This document shows, piece by piece, positions 23,904 through 33,329 of a DNA stretch of 64,000 nucleotides. The stretch covers positions 37,944 to 101,943 of the forward strand of contig CAJUIS010000004.1 of the NCBI GenBank assembly GCA_910586645.1. Reading direction: 5' to 3'. Each line of letters starts with the position of its first letter. The stretch's first letter is position 1. This stretch comes from an uncultured Lachnospiraceae bacterium. Its GTDB lineage: Bacteria; Bacillota; Clostridia; Lachnospirales; Lachnospiraceae. The translations under genes and the position numbers were made by a program. The notes under the pieces are model-generated. The model was not told the DNA's origin, searched no databases, and worked only from the letters and a program-made list of their open reading frames with translations.

Positions 23904-24995
23904 ATGCAGATTGTTAAAACCTCACGATTAAAACCCGGCATGGTAACTGCCGCTCCGGTTACGATAAGGCATGGCCTTCCTGTTGTCAAAGAGGGCATTA
24001 CACTGACGAATTCGCTGATTTCCCGTATCGCGTTTTATGAAATAAAAGAAGTCAAAATAGAAGATCAGATAAACTCTGCGGAGACATTCGGAAGCGATCC
24101 TTCCACCCCCACGTATTCCCGCCGGATTGCATCTTCTTCTCTGTTTCAGCGCTTTAAAACAGACTATGCAAAATCCGTCATTGATTTAAAAAATGCCCTG
24201 TCCGCGGTTCTTGCCAGCCAAAATCCGCCTGACGCCGGAACATTTTACCAGATTTTGCAGCCTTTATTATCAGACGCTCCAACTTCCCTGCAGATGTTCG
24301 GCTTCTTACATGCCATGCCGGAAACGGGCGACAGCGTATATGCTCATTCGCTGAATGTGGCGTTAATCTCAGATATGCTTGGCAAATGGCTCTCACTGCC
24401 TCAGGAAGAACTGGAAATACTTGCCGCCGCTTCCCTTCTGCACGACATCGGCAAGCTGAAAATTCCTGCAGAAATTTTAGACAAACCGGAAAAATACACA
24501 CCCGAAGAATTCGAACTGGTAAAGAAGCACCCTGTTTTTGGATATGAACTTCTTTCCTTTTATGAACAAATCGACCAGCGCATCCCAAAAGCCGCTCTTT
24601 TTCACCATGAGCGATGCGATGGAACGGGCTATCCGCAGGGCCTTAAGATGAATGAGATGAAAGAATCCGATCATTTTGCGCAAATCATTGCAATTGCAGA
24701 CGTATATGACGCTATGACTGCCAAACGTGCGCACCGCGCCGCGCTCTGCCCGTTTCATGTCATTGCGGATTTTGAGATTGAGGGCCTGCAGAAATACAAT
24801 CCAAAATATATCCTGACATTTCTGGAGCGTATTGCATACACTTACCAGAGCAACCGCGTTATGCTTACCGACGGCAGATATGCCAAAATCCTTATGCTCA
24901 ACAGGCAGTTTTTATCCCGGCCGATTGTGGAAGTGGAAGACGGCATTGTGGATTTATCAAAAACCCCCGATATTCGCATCCAGACTCTTTTATAG
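23904..24995 (+). CDS. HD-GYP domain protein, probable cyclic-di-GMP phosphodiesterase
   Basis: Probably hydrolyses c-di-GMP to pGpG/GMP. The N-terminal ~60 residues resemble the small domain that precedes many HD-GYP modules. The HD metal site is at 180-181 (LLHDIGKLKIP), the GYP signature HHERCDGTGYP at 234-244, and IADVYDAMT at 264-272, so the catalytic set looks intact. A C-terminal extension (about 300-363) is not recognised. 363 aa, no membrane segments. It is the only plus-strand gene between 1 and 45 kb. Confidence 0.9.
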   Translation: MQIVKTSRLKPGMVTAAPVTIRHGLPVVKEGITLTNSLISRIAFYEIKEVKIEDQINSAETFGSDPSTPTYSRRIASSSLFQRFKTDYAKSVIDLKNALSAVLASQNPPDAGTFYQILQPLLSDAPTSLQMFGFLHAMPETGDSVYAHSLNVALISDMLGKWLSLPQEELEILAAASLLHDIGKLKIPAEILDKPEKYTPEEFELVKKHPVFGYELLSFYEQIDQRIPKAALFHHERCDGTGYPQGLKMNEMKESDHFAQIIAIADVYDAMTAKRAHRAALCPFHVIADFEIEGLQKYNPKYILTFLERIAYTYQSNRVMLTDGRYAKILMLNRQFLSRPIVEVEDGIVDLSKTPDIRIQTLL

Positions 24996-25010
24996 TTCTT
25001 TCTAATTTAA

Positions 25011-25050
25011 CAGGGCGTTCCCAAAAACCGGAGTTTTTGGAGACGCCCTG
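25011..25050. terminator. Hairpin between convergent HD-GYP and sialidase genes
   Basis: Arms CAGGGCGT and ACGCCCTG enclose an inner CAAAAAC/GTTTTTG stem. The following T-tracts are poor on both strands, but the position between convergent genes favours a bidirectional terminator. Confidence 0.6.
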
Positions 25051-25076
25051 CTGTCATTCTTTTGCACTGCTTACCA

Positions 25077-28000
25077 TTACTTCATTTTTGCTTTTTTGCT
25101 TACTCCCGCCGCTTTTAACTGCCTAAACAGTTTCTGCCGTTTGCTCTTTGATAAGCCCTTTGGCATTTGCACGGTTATCTTTGCCGCCGTCTTTTTAAAT
25201 GCTGTCTTATGCGGTTTTATATTTTTACTCTTTAAAATAATTTTCTTTAATCTTGTACAGTTAAAAAACGCCTGTTTTGAAATTGTTTTTACTTTCTTCC
25301 CAATCGTTACGGAAGTCAGTTTCCTGCATCCGGAAAATGCATTTGCGCCAATGCTTGTCACTTTATCTCCAATGACCACATTCTTTAATGCCTTTGAGCC
25401 CTGGAATGCCTTTGCGTCAATTGCCGTAACTGCATAAGATACTTTTTCTATCGTAACATTCGCCGGAATTTTTACAGAAGCTTTCGATGCTCCCACCACT
25501 TTCGCTTTCTTTGCCGCCGCATCCGTTATCTCATAAGAAATTCCGTTTACAACCCGAACCGGGTCTTTTTCCGCAGGCGGTTGCGGCTGGGGCTGCGGCT
25601 GTTTCGGCTCTGCTTTTACCAGGGCGTTCTGCGCGCGGAAAAGCTCCTCCGCCAGTTTGTCTAACGCCTCTGCGGATGCATCCGCCGGAGGATTCTGTGC
25701 ATTTTTATACTTTTCGGCAAATGCATCCCACGTTTCTTTTGTGTAAGTGCTTTCTCCCGCAGCATATGCCTGGTTTGCGGCTTCCACTTTCTGACGCAGA
25801 TTTTCTTTCGCAGCCGCAAGCTTTTCTTTTTCCGCCTTTAAAACGCTGTGCGCATTTTTTAACGTGCGGATTTTGCCTGTAAGCGCTTCAAATCCGTCGC
25901 CGGCCGCCGCCTGTTCCGCATCGTCATACGCGCGTTTAAAATCAGACCACACGGCTTCCGGCAAGCCCTTTTGCCCCGCTTTATAATCCGAATTCATTTC
26001 CTCAAGCAAGCCGGTCAAATCTTCCGTCAGATCTTCCGCAGACTTTTGCTCCAGACAGCCATTTGCTTCCAAAAACGCTGCAAGCGCATTTCTGACTGTT
26101 TGTGAAGTCATATATCCGCTTTCCACAGCTTCTTTGTATTCCTCACAGGCGCTTTTCAGCTTCTCAATGCCTTCCGGCTGATAAAATTCAGATGATTCAT
26201 CCAAAAGAGAGACCGCCGCGTCATACTCCGTTTTCACGGAAGCATACGCATACGCATAAATCACTTCCGTTTTCTTATGGAACGGATCTCGTGTACATGT
26301 ATACACTTTTTCTCCGTTTTCCGTTTCCGTCGCCGGTTTTGTGACTTCACCTGCATCCCAGTCATGGCTTCCGGCCGCAGGAACAGAACTTCCCTCTTTC
26401 ATAAAACGCCCGCACGCTTTTGACGCGCAGTAAGTGTCTCCGGTATATCCCTCCAAAAGACATCCCGCCGGGATTTCACCGACCACTTTTTTCTGTGTAT
26501 GCTCACAGGCATCCACGCTTTTAAAATGGTAATCTTTTCCGTCAATTGTAAGATCTAACTCTCCCGGCTCTACGGCTTCCACCGCTACATCGCTGGCTTT
26601 TCTTACCAGCTTTGTCTGATTTGCCACGCCGTTCTCCGGATAAAGCACAATAACGCTTCCTTCATAAACATATGCGATTAAATATTTCCTGCCGGACGTA
26701 ATGCTTGTTACGGATTTATAACCGGGAAGCGTATCATCTTCCGAAACCGACGCCTGCTTTTCAAGCAGTGCAACTTCATAGCTTCCATTCTCATAATTTG
26801 CACTATAATTTGTATTGGTATTAAAATTCATTTCGTTAAAATAGAAAATAATATATCTCTGCCCGCCTGTCTGGCAAATACGGAACCCTCCGTCTTCCGA
26901 CGTTATCTTCATATCGGAAGCTCCGCTTCCAAAAAACGAGGAAACAGTTGTATTTTTCAGATAAAGATCTTTGCTTTCGTTATAAACCTGATAGGTCGTT
27001 CCGGAACCTGTCAGCGTAAACTCCGCCTCCGAAAGATTGATGCCGCTATTCTTTGAAGAGGAAAAACTGCTCAGCGAACCGGCCGTATTCGATACATGAT
27101 CGAACATCGCAAGCGTGCCGCTTTCTGTAACCGTTACCGTAATCGGTCCGTCTGCAATGTTGTCTGGCGGCACATTCACATCCTCAATCATATAGACCTG
27201 ATCCAAATCCAGATACGTCGTATTATCCTTTACCTTTATCTTATAGAGAACCTGATCTATCACAGCTTCTGTATAGCCCGCTCCGGTTCCGGTAATGGAA
27301 ACTGTTTTGTCTCCATCCAGGCGTTTCTGCTCTACGCCTGCAACTTCAGCGTCCGCTTCCTTCGTAACGATAAAATCTCCGCCTCCGGCATATGTCCTCG
27401 TATAAGTCTCTCCTTTTCCGATTTCCACATTGACAGAAGCCCCCTCCACTGCCGCCTGCGGAACAATGTCCAGAACGCTGAACTTATCAAATAATATTGA
27501 CACCTGGGTTGTTTCCCATTTATTCGGCTCCCACAAAAGGGCAATCGTTCCGTCTTCCATCTCCGTCAGGCAGGAATACACATATCCGCTTTCTGCATCC
27601 GGTATTTCAAACGTATTCAAAAGCGTCATGGAATGATCCGGCTCTACCAGAAACGCAAAAATCCTGCCCTTTGCCCTGCTGCTTCCGGTAGGAGTGGTAA
27701 CCAGAATCAACTGCTTGCCGTCTACAGGCTTTGAGTAACTGATTGCCGATATGTTGCAGCCGTTTCCCGTCGTTATACTTGGAATATCCGTAATCACCGG
27801 GCTTTCAAATTCGTATGTCCCGTCTTCTTTTTTTATGGCGTCCGCATAACAGATCTTCTGGCGGCCGTTTCGAAGGAACATCCTAAGCGTGCCGTCCCAA
27901 AGCTCCACCACTTCATTCTCAGAGGTCCAAAGCCCTCCGGCTGAAGCTCCCGCCACGTCATCGGTGCGTCCCCAGGTCTTTCCATTGTCCACAGAATATA

Positions 28001-29057
28001 CAAGGCTTGCATTTTCCTCGCCGTCCTGCGTATTGTAAAATCCAATGACAATGTCTCCGATGCTTGTCGTAATCCCCTGTCCCGGAGATACCAAAAGACC
28101 ATGCTCATCCGTATGCCGCTTGATCATATCGGTAAGATCCCTTGGATGTTCCCAGGTCTTCCCGCCGTCCTTCGACGTAATGACCCAGAGATAATCAATG
28201 CTGTATACGTGATATTTAGAATCTTTATAAAACACATTCTGCTGGATATCCCGTCTTTCCCCGTTTACCTGTTTCTGGGTCAGATTGTCTGTAAATTCCC
28301 CATTTTCAACGGTATAGAGATTATACCACTCGTCCACGCCGTAACCGGTTCCGCTTCCGTCGTCTCTTCTTTTAATTTCCGCAAACCCGTTTTCATCCAG
28401 ATCGCCCACATAATAAGGGTACTTCTGCAAATCACCGTCCGACGGTTCGGTATCCACATTCGCATACTCTTCCGTAATCGCCAGATAGCGTCCGCTGTCC
28501 ACTTCATTTTCCACCGTCACATATCCCGTCCCGGTTCCAATCGTTTTATACATCGTCGTGCTTCCGGTCGGATTTACGTCCGCAATAAAATAAATCGTGC
28601 CATCCGGCCCTTCCACTATGCCCGGATCAATGATTGTTGTCGCATCCCGTCCCGCATATCCCTGGCTGTCCGGGAAAAACAGAGGAAAACTGTACTGCCA
28701 TGTCTTTCCTCCGTCCTCTGATATCGAAGCGATGGAATCAATGCCGCCGCCATCGCCAAAAGTCTCCCAGCGGGCGTCCGCCGTTGCCAAAAGCGTGCCA
28801 TCCTGCAAGGTAACTAACGCCGGAATCCGGAAATACTGGCATCCTGCCGTCCACTGCGCAAACGGTTCGTCATATGTAATATGTTCTTTGCTTACCGAAA
28901 TACTTCCTGCTTTGCTGATAAACGGCATACCGGACGCCGCATCAGAAAGCTCTGCAGCGCCAGCGGGCTGCGCCGGAAGCAGGGACGCCGCCATAGCAAG
29001 CGACAATCCCATACTTAAACTTCTGTTCCATAACTTTCTGTTTCTTTTTTCTTTCAT
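25077..29057 (-). CDS. Secreted GH33 sialidase (1326 aa) with BspA-type C-terminal module
   Basis: Releases terminal sialic acid from host glycans. Signal peptide about 1-34. The six-bladed sialidase domain begins directly after it: the FRIP motif is at 76-79, so there is no room for the N-terminal CBM40 found in many gut sialidases. Asp boxes: SEDGGKTW (113-120), then SKDGGKTW and SVDNGKTW. After the catalytic domain (to about 530) comes one copy of an unrecognised ~200-aa beta-rich module (markers LSEAEFTL, EMNFN, LLEKQ, VLYPENG), a Cys-containing segment, FIVAR-like helices, and the leucine-rich module (about 1165-1326). It starts 28 nt after the second sialidase and is likely cotranscribed. 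The Shine-Dalgarno is weak and distant. Confidence 0.92.
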   Translation of the reverse strand: MKEKRNRKLWNRSLSMGLSLAMAASLLPAQPAGAAELSDAASGMPFISKAGSISVSKEHITYDEPFAQWTAGCQYFRIPALVTLQDGTLLATADARWETFGDGGGIDSIASISEDGGKTWQYSFPLFFPDSQGYAGRDATTIIDPGIVEGPDGTIYFIADVNPTGSTTMYKTIGTGTGYVTVENEVDSGRYLAITEEYANVDTEPSDGDLQKYPYYVGDLDENGFAEIKRRDDGSGTGYGVDEWYNLYTVENGEFTDNLTQKQVNGERRDIQQNVFYKDSKYHVYSIDYLWVITSKDGGKTWEHPRDLTDMIKRHTDEHGLLVSPGQGITTSIGDIVIGFYNTQDGEENASLVYSVDNGKTWGRTDDVAGASAGGLWTSENEVVELWDGTLRMFLRNGRQKICYADAIKKEDGTYEFESPVITDIPSITTGNGCNISAISYSKPVDGKQLILVTTPTGSSRAKGRIFAFLVEPDHSMTLLNTFEIPDAESGYVYSCLTEMEDGTIALLWEPNKWETTQVSILFDKFSVLDIVPQAAVEGASVNVEIGKGETYTRTYAGGGDFIVTKEADAEVAGVEQKRLDGDKTVSITGTGAGYTEAVIDQVLYKIKVKDNTTYLDLDQVYMIEDVNVPPDNIADGPITVTVTESGTLAMFDHVSNTAGSLSSFSSSKNSGINLSEAEFTLTGSGTTYQVYNESKDLYLKNTTVSSFFGSGASDMKITSEDGGFRICQTGGQRYIIFYFNEMNFNTNTNYSANYENGSYEVALLEKQASVSEDDTLPGYKSVTSITSGRKYLIAYVYEGSVIVLYPENGVANQTKLVRKASDVAVEAVEPGELDLTIDGKDYHFKSVDACEHTQKKVVGEIPAGCLLEGYTGDTYCASKACGRFMKEGSSVPAAGSHDWDAGEVTKPATETENGEKVYTCTRDPFHKKTEVIYAYAYASVKTEYDAAVSLLDESSEFYQPEGIEKLKSACEEYKEAVESGYMTSQTVRNALAAFLEANGCLEQKSAEDLTEDLTGLLEEMNSDYKAGQKGLPEAVWSDFKRAYDDAEQAAAGDGFEALTGKIRTLKNAHSVLKAEKEKLAAAKENLRQKVEAANQAYAAGESTYTKETWDAFAEKYKNAQNPPADASAEALDKLAEELFRAQNALVKAEPKQPQPQPQPPAEKDPVRVVNGISYEITDAAAKKAKVVGASKASVKIPANVTIEKVSYAVTAIDAKAFQGSKALKNVVIGDKVTSIGANAFSGCRKLTSVTIGKKVKTISKQAFFNCTRLKKIILKSKNIKPHKTAFKKTAAKITVQMPKGLSKSKRQKLFRQLKAAGVSKKAKMK

Positions 29058-29085
29058 ATAATTATTACCCGGATTTAAACCTTTC

Positions 29086-32000
29086 TTATTTCAAGCCTTT
29101 TGTAATCCCTGCGTTTTTTATCTGCCTGATCAGCCCGCTCTTCTTTTTCAAGGTTCTTGGAAGGCTGATGCTGATTTTTTTCGACGTCTTTTTAAACGCG
29201 CCGGAACCGACTTTGTTCAGCTTCGACTTATTCTTCACGATAACTTTTACAAGCTTTTTGCTGTTATAAAACGCCTTCTTCCCAATGGATGCCACATCTT
29301 TTCCGATCGTAACGGACATAAGCTTTGTACAGCCGGAAAACGCCTGGTTTCCAATGCTTTTTATATTGTTTCCAATGATGGCTTTCTTCAGCCTCCTAGA
29401 ACCCTTAAAAGCCTTTGCGTCAATTGCCGTCACTTTAAAATCTTTTCCTTTTATCTTAACGGAAGAAAGGATTTTTGCCGTTGCAGCCGTTCCTCCCACT
29501 GCTGAAGCCGTTAATTTCGACACATTCGTCACTTTGTAGGAAACTCCGTTTACTGTTTCAATATCTCCGTTCTTTACGGCATTCCGCTCCTCTTCTTTTC
29601 TCTTCTCTTCTTCCTTTCTCCTCTCTTCTTCCTTTCTCTTCTCTTCTTCCTTTCTCTTCTCCTCTTCCTTCCTCTTTTCCTCCTCTTCTTTCCTCTTTTC
29701 TTCCGCTGCCTTTTCTTCTTTCAGACTGCTCTGCGCCGTTCTCAGCCTGTCCGCCAGATTCCCCAGTTCTTCCGCCGTCATAACTTCCGTCTCACTCAGA
29801 TACTGCTGCGCTGCGTGATATGCCTCCTGAAACTCCTGCCACGACGCCATACCTGTGCTCTGTTCCCTGTAATCCGCTTCAGCTTCTGCAAGAAGCGTCT
29901 CAAGCTGCCCCTTTGCCGTTGTAAGCGCTTCATCCGTTACCGTAAAACAATACGTCATGCCATCCACGGTTATACTGGTCTCTCCCATACGTTCCGCCGT
30001 AACCCGAAATCCCTTTTCTGCCGGATTTACAAGTTTTGTGGAACCGGAAAATCCATTTTCCGGATACAGCACAAACACACTGCCGTTCCAGATATAAGAA
30101 ATCAGATACTGCTTTCCATCTGTAACTTTTTCTGCAGCTTTATAACCGGGCAGTACATCTTCCGCCGACTCTGCACTCTGCTTTTCAAGAAGCGTCAAAT
30201 CATAGTCCGCATGCGTGCCATAGAGATTCCCTCCATGCGCAGAAGAGACATTGCCTCTTTTTTCATTCGTTCCATAAGATCTGAAATTCATTTCTCTGTA
30301 ATAAAATACAAGATTCCCTATCGGAAGCCCGCCGTTTTTCGATACAATTGTATAGCGCGGATCCGTTGTCGGAAGCGCCGTCGCCCTTGAAATGCGGAAT
30401 TTGTTTCCACCGCTTTGCTCTACTTTCACCGTCGCTGCAGTCTCCGAGAAAAAGGCGTCCGCTTTTTCCGGATTTGACAGATAAAAATCTCCATGGGAAA
30501 CCGTAAATACATTTTGTGTGTCAGAAGCCGTAAAGGTAAACTCTGCATCTGAAAGAGAAATCCCGTCCTGAGCTTCCCCGGCATAACCATCCGTCGAAAA
30601 CGGCTGATCCGAAACATGGGCGAATAACCCTTCCTTTATACGGTCAACTTTTTCTATCTTTACACTGCTTCCCGCTTCCGGAACCTCTTCCAGGGAATCC
30701 GTCTTTATAAAATAAGTTTCCCCTTTCTCCAAAGCAACCGCTTCAAAGGGATCCGTTACGCTGATCTTATACGTTTTCCCATCAATGACCGTCCTGGTCG
30801 TTCCTTCTCCTACCGCCGTAATTTTCACAATCTGCGGATTTACTTCAACAAGCTTTGTATGCGCCGCAGTTCCCCCGTTTGCCGGATACAGCACAATCAC
30901 GCTGCCGTCTGTCCACAGATAAGAAATCAGATATTTCCCGCCGTCTGTAATCTCAGAAGCGCGGGCATACCCCGGAATGACGTCATGTTCTGATGCTTCT
31001 GTCTGTTTCTCCAAAAGCGTCAGACGGGCAACGGAAGAATCCGCCGGATCGCTTCCCTGCGCGTTAAAGTCCATCTGCGGCTTATGGAAAAACAATGGCC
31101 TGGATCCATCCTTAATGCGAAACGCTTTTGTTCCGTCAGACAAATCTTCCGGCGTAACCGTCACTGCCCGTTCAGCCTCCTGAAACATGGTTCCGGCGTC
31201 TGTCTGGTTTGTAAAATACATCCGCGCAAATTCATTGTAAATTTTCCAGCTGTTTGCCGTGTCTGTCTTTTGAAACGTCATCTCGGCGTCTGACAGACGG
31301 ATTCCCTGGTTTAATTCAGAAGAAAAACTGCTCAGGCTGTCTGCCGTATTGGAAATATGATCGCGCAGGAAATTTCCCTCCAGGACGCTTTTCTCTACTT
31401 TTGCGACGGACGCGTCCGCATTCCCTGAAATCACAGAATTGTCTCCGGCAAGAATCGTATACGGCTCCCCGCCCTTTGTCAGTTCCACAGAAATCTGGTC
31501 TCCCATGATTTCTTTCAGATCATATGTATCAAAATACATTGTGGAATGATTCGGCTCCCACAACATACCAATCCTGCCGTCTGAAAGTTCCGTCAGACAG
31601 GAATAGACAAATCCCGTTTCACTGCCCGGAACCGAAAACGTATGATAAAGCTCCATCGGATTACCCGTTTCATCCTCGTCTACCAGAAAAGTAAAAATAC
31701 GGCCGTTTGCCCTTCCCATACCGGTAAGCGTGCCTCCGGCGCTGCCGGGACAGGAAACCAAAATCACCTGCCGTCCGTCAATCTCAATGTCCGGTGAAAA
31801 CGTAAGAGCGGAGACATTACAATTGCTGACCGAACTAACCTCCATAATGACTTCGCTTCCCATCACATATTCTCCGGAAGCCTCGTCTTTTGTAATGTCC
31901 GCGTAACTGATTCTGTTATTGTTTGAACGGTAAAACATCCGCAGCGTACCGTCCCATAATTCCACGATCTCATTCTCTGACGTTTTTGTGCTTCTGTTCT

Positions 32001-33132
32001 TCACATCCTCCGTACGATTCCATGTCTCGCCGTCACTGGAATAGACCATGCTTGCGCTTTCTCCGTTTAACGTATTATAAAACCCTATGACGATATCGCC
32101 CGTGCTCGTTGAAATCCCTTTTCCGGGAGAAACAAGAAGCGCTCCTTCTCCCGTATCTGCCGGACGCTTAATCTGATCTGTAATGTCTCTTGGATGCTCC
32201 CAGGTCCTGCCTCCGTCGGTTGACCGGACAACCCAGATATAATCAATGCTGTAAACATGAAATTTCGAATCTTTATAAAAGCAGTTCTGCTGAATCTTTC
32301 TGTCCGGATCATTTACCACAGTGGATCTTTCCAAATTGTCCGCATATTCCCCGTCCTGATAGCTGTAGATATTATACCACTCATCCACGCCAAAACCTGT
32401 CCCGCTTCCATCCGATCTGTTCAAAATCTGCGCAAATCCATTCTCATCAAATGCGTCTACATAATACGGATAAGCCGTCAGATTATCGTCTGACGGAGCC
32501 GTCCCCCAGCTTGTATCAAAATTTTCCGTCAGAGCCAGATAGCGTTTTCCTTCCACTGTTACATATCCGGTACCCGTTCCAATCGTCTTATACATCGTCG
32601 TGCTCCCGGTCGGATTGACGTCTGCAATAAAGTACAGCGTACCGTCCGGCCCCTCTACAACGCCGGGATCGATAATTGTCGTGGCCGCCCTGCTGGAATA
32701 TCCGTAACTGTCCGGGAAATACAGCGGAAAACTGTAGTTCCACGTTTTGCCGCCGTCGCTTGACACAGAGGCAATCGAATCGATTCCGCCGCCGTCGTTC
32801 CATTCCTCCCATCTTGCATCGCCCGCAGCAAACAAATCTCCCGCGTGTTTCCCATTTTGAACTGTAAGAAGCGTAGGTATCCGGAAATTTTCACACCCGG
32901 CCGTAAACGGCGCAAACGGCTGATCATAAGTAACCGTATCTTCTGATGCCGGGACGCTGCCCGCCCGTTCCATATCCGGTATGCTCTTTGCAGCCGCAGG
33001 AAGCACAGGCACAGGAGACGGATAATCTGCAGCTCCCGCCGAAACTGCAGGAATGCACGACAGCACTACGGAAAAGGATATCCCTATTCCCAAAATACGT
33101 CTCCCTGACTTCATTTTAAATCTGAAACCCAT
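29086..33132 (-). CDS. Secreted GH33 sialidase paralogue (1348 aa)
   Basis: First gene of the sialidase pair. Signal peptide about 1-34; FRIP at 83-86; Asp boxes SSDGGKTW (124-131), STDGGRTW and SSDGETW. It carries two copies in tandem of the ~200-aa module seen once in the downstream paralogue. A highly charged R/K/E repeat (about 1144-1183) and a BspA-type leucine-rich C-terminus with Lys-rich end follow. The Shine-Dalgarno AAAGGGTGG and a consensus promoter (33200-33228) lie directly upstream. The two sialidases presumably differ in linkage preference or glycan binding; the sequence does not say how. Confidence 0.92.
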   Translation of the reverse strand: MGFRFKMKSGRRILGIGISFSVVLSCIPAVSAGAADYPSPVPVLPAAAKSIPDMERAGSVPASEDTVTYDQPFAPFTAGCENFRIPTLLTVQNGKHAGDLFAAGDARWEEWNDGGGIDSIASVSSDGGKTWNYSFPLYFPDSYGYSSRAATTIIDPGVVEGPDGTLYFIADVNPTGSTTMYKTIGTGTGYVTVEGKRYLALTENFDTSWGTAPSDDNLTAYPYYVDAFDENGFAQILNRSDGSGTGFGVDEWYNIYSYQDGEYADNLERSTVVNDPDRKIQQNCFYKDSKFHVYSIDYIWVVRSTDGGRTWEHPRDITDQIKRPADTGEGALLVSPGKGISTSTGDIVIGFYNTLNGESASMVYSSDGETWNRTEDVKNRSTKTSENEIVELWDGTLRMFYRSNNNRISYADITKDEASGEYVMGSEVIMEVSSVSNCNVSALTFSPDIEIDGRQVILVSCPGSAGGTLTGMGRANGRIFTFLVDEDETGNPMELYHTFSVPGSETGFVYSCLTELSDGRIGMLWEPNHSTMYFDTYDLKEIMGDQISVELTKGGEPYTILAGDNSVISGNADASVAKVEKSVLEGNFLRDHISNTADSLSSFSSELNQGIRLSDAEMTFQKTDTANSWKIYNEFARMYFTNQTDAGTMFQEAERAVTVTPEDLSDGTKAFRIKDGSRPLFFHKPQMDFNAQGSDPADSSVARLTLLEKQTEASEHDVIPGYARASEITDGGKYLISYLWTDGSVIVLYPANGGTAAHTKLVEVNPQIVKITAVGEGTTRTVIDGKTYKISVTDPFEAVALEKGETYFIKTDSLEEVPEAGSSVKIEKVDRIKEGLFAHVSDQPFSTDGYAGEAQDGISLSDAEFTFTASDTQNVFTVSHGDFYLSNPEKADAFFSETAATVKVEQSGGNKFRISRATALPTTDPRYTIVSKNGGLPIGNLVFYYREMNFRSYGTNEKRGNVSSAHGGNLYGTHADYDLTLLEKQSAESAEDVLPGYKAAEKVTDGKQYLISYIWNGSVFVLYPENGFSGSTKLVNPAEKGFRVTAERMGETSITVDGMTYCFTVTDEALTTAKGQLETLLAEAEADYREQSTGMASWQEFQEAYHAAQQYLSETEVMTAEELGNLADRLRTAQSSLKEEKAAEEKRKEEEEKRKEEEKRKEEEKRKEEERRKEEEKRKEEERNAVKNGDIETVNGVSYKVTNVSKLTASAVGGTAATAKILSSVKIKGKDFKVTAIDAKAFKGSRRLKKAIIGNNIKSIGNQAFSGCTKLMSVTIGKDVASIGKKAFYNSKKLVKVIVKNKSKLNKVGSGAFKKTSKKISISLPRTLKKKSGLIRQIKNAGITKGLK
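29584..29703. repeat. Low-complexity repeat coding for KRKEEE units
   Basis: About 120 bp of CTTC/TTTCTC-rich repeats encode seven or so RKEEEK-like units in frame on the minus strand; a charged, probably helical linker and a site prone to length change. Confidence 0.85.
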
Positions 33133-33199
33133 AAAACCACCCTTTCATTTAATGTTTTTGCCAAATCCTTGTTACCCCTTTATAAATCAGGATGATTTT

Positions 33200-33228
33200 A
33201 TTATAAAAGAACGCCCTGCTTTTTTCAA
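33200..33228 (-). promoter_or_regulatory. Sigma-A promoter of the sialidase pair
   Basis: TTGAAA (33223-33228), 17-bp spacer, TATAAT (33200-33205). No cre-like operator was recognised in the leader. Confidence 0.75.
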
Positions 33229-33249
33229 TCCAATAAAACAAATCGCAAT

Positions 33250-33302
33250 AAAAAAACGGGCAAAAAGCCGCCGCTTTTCACTCGTCCTTTTCTGTCTGCC
33301 CG
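33250..33302 (-). terminator. Terminator after murA
   Basis: Outer stem CGGGCA/TGCCCG (33257-33262, 33297-33302) with an inner AAAAGC/GCTTTT hairpin, followed on the minus strand by seven T residues (33250-33256). Confidence 0.75.
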
Positions 33303-33329
33303 CATTCTGCTGCGGCCATTCTCTTTAAA

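Noticed and set aside
28101..28721. Long plus-strand frame antisense to the sialidase
   Set aside because: It mirrors repetitive sialidase coding, lacks a Shine-Dalgarno, and has no family features.
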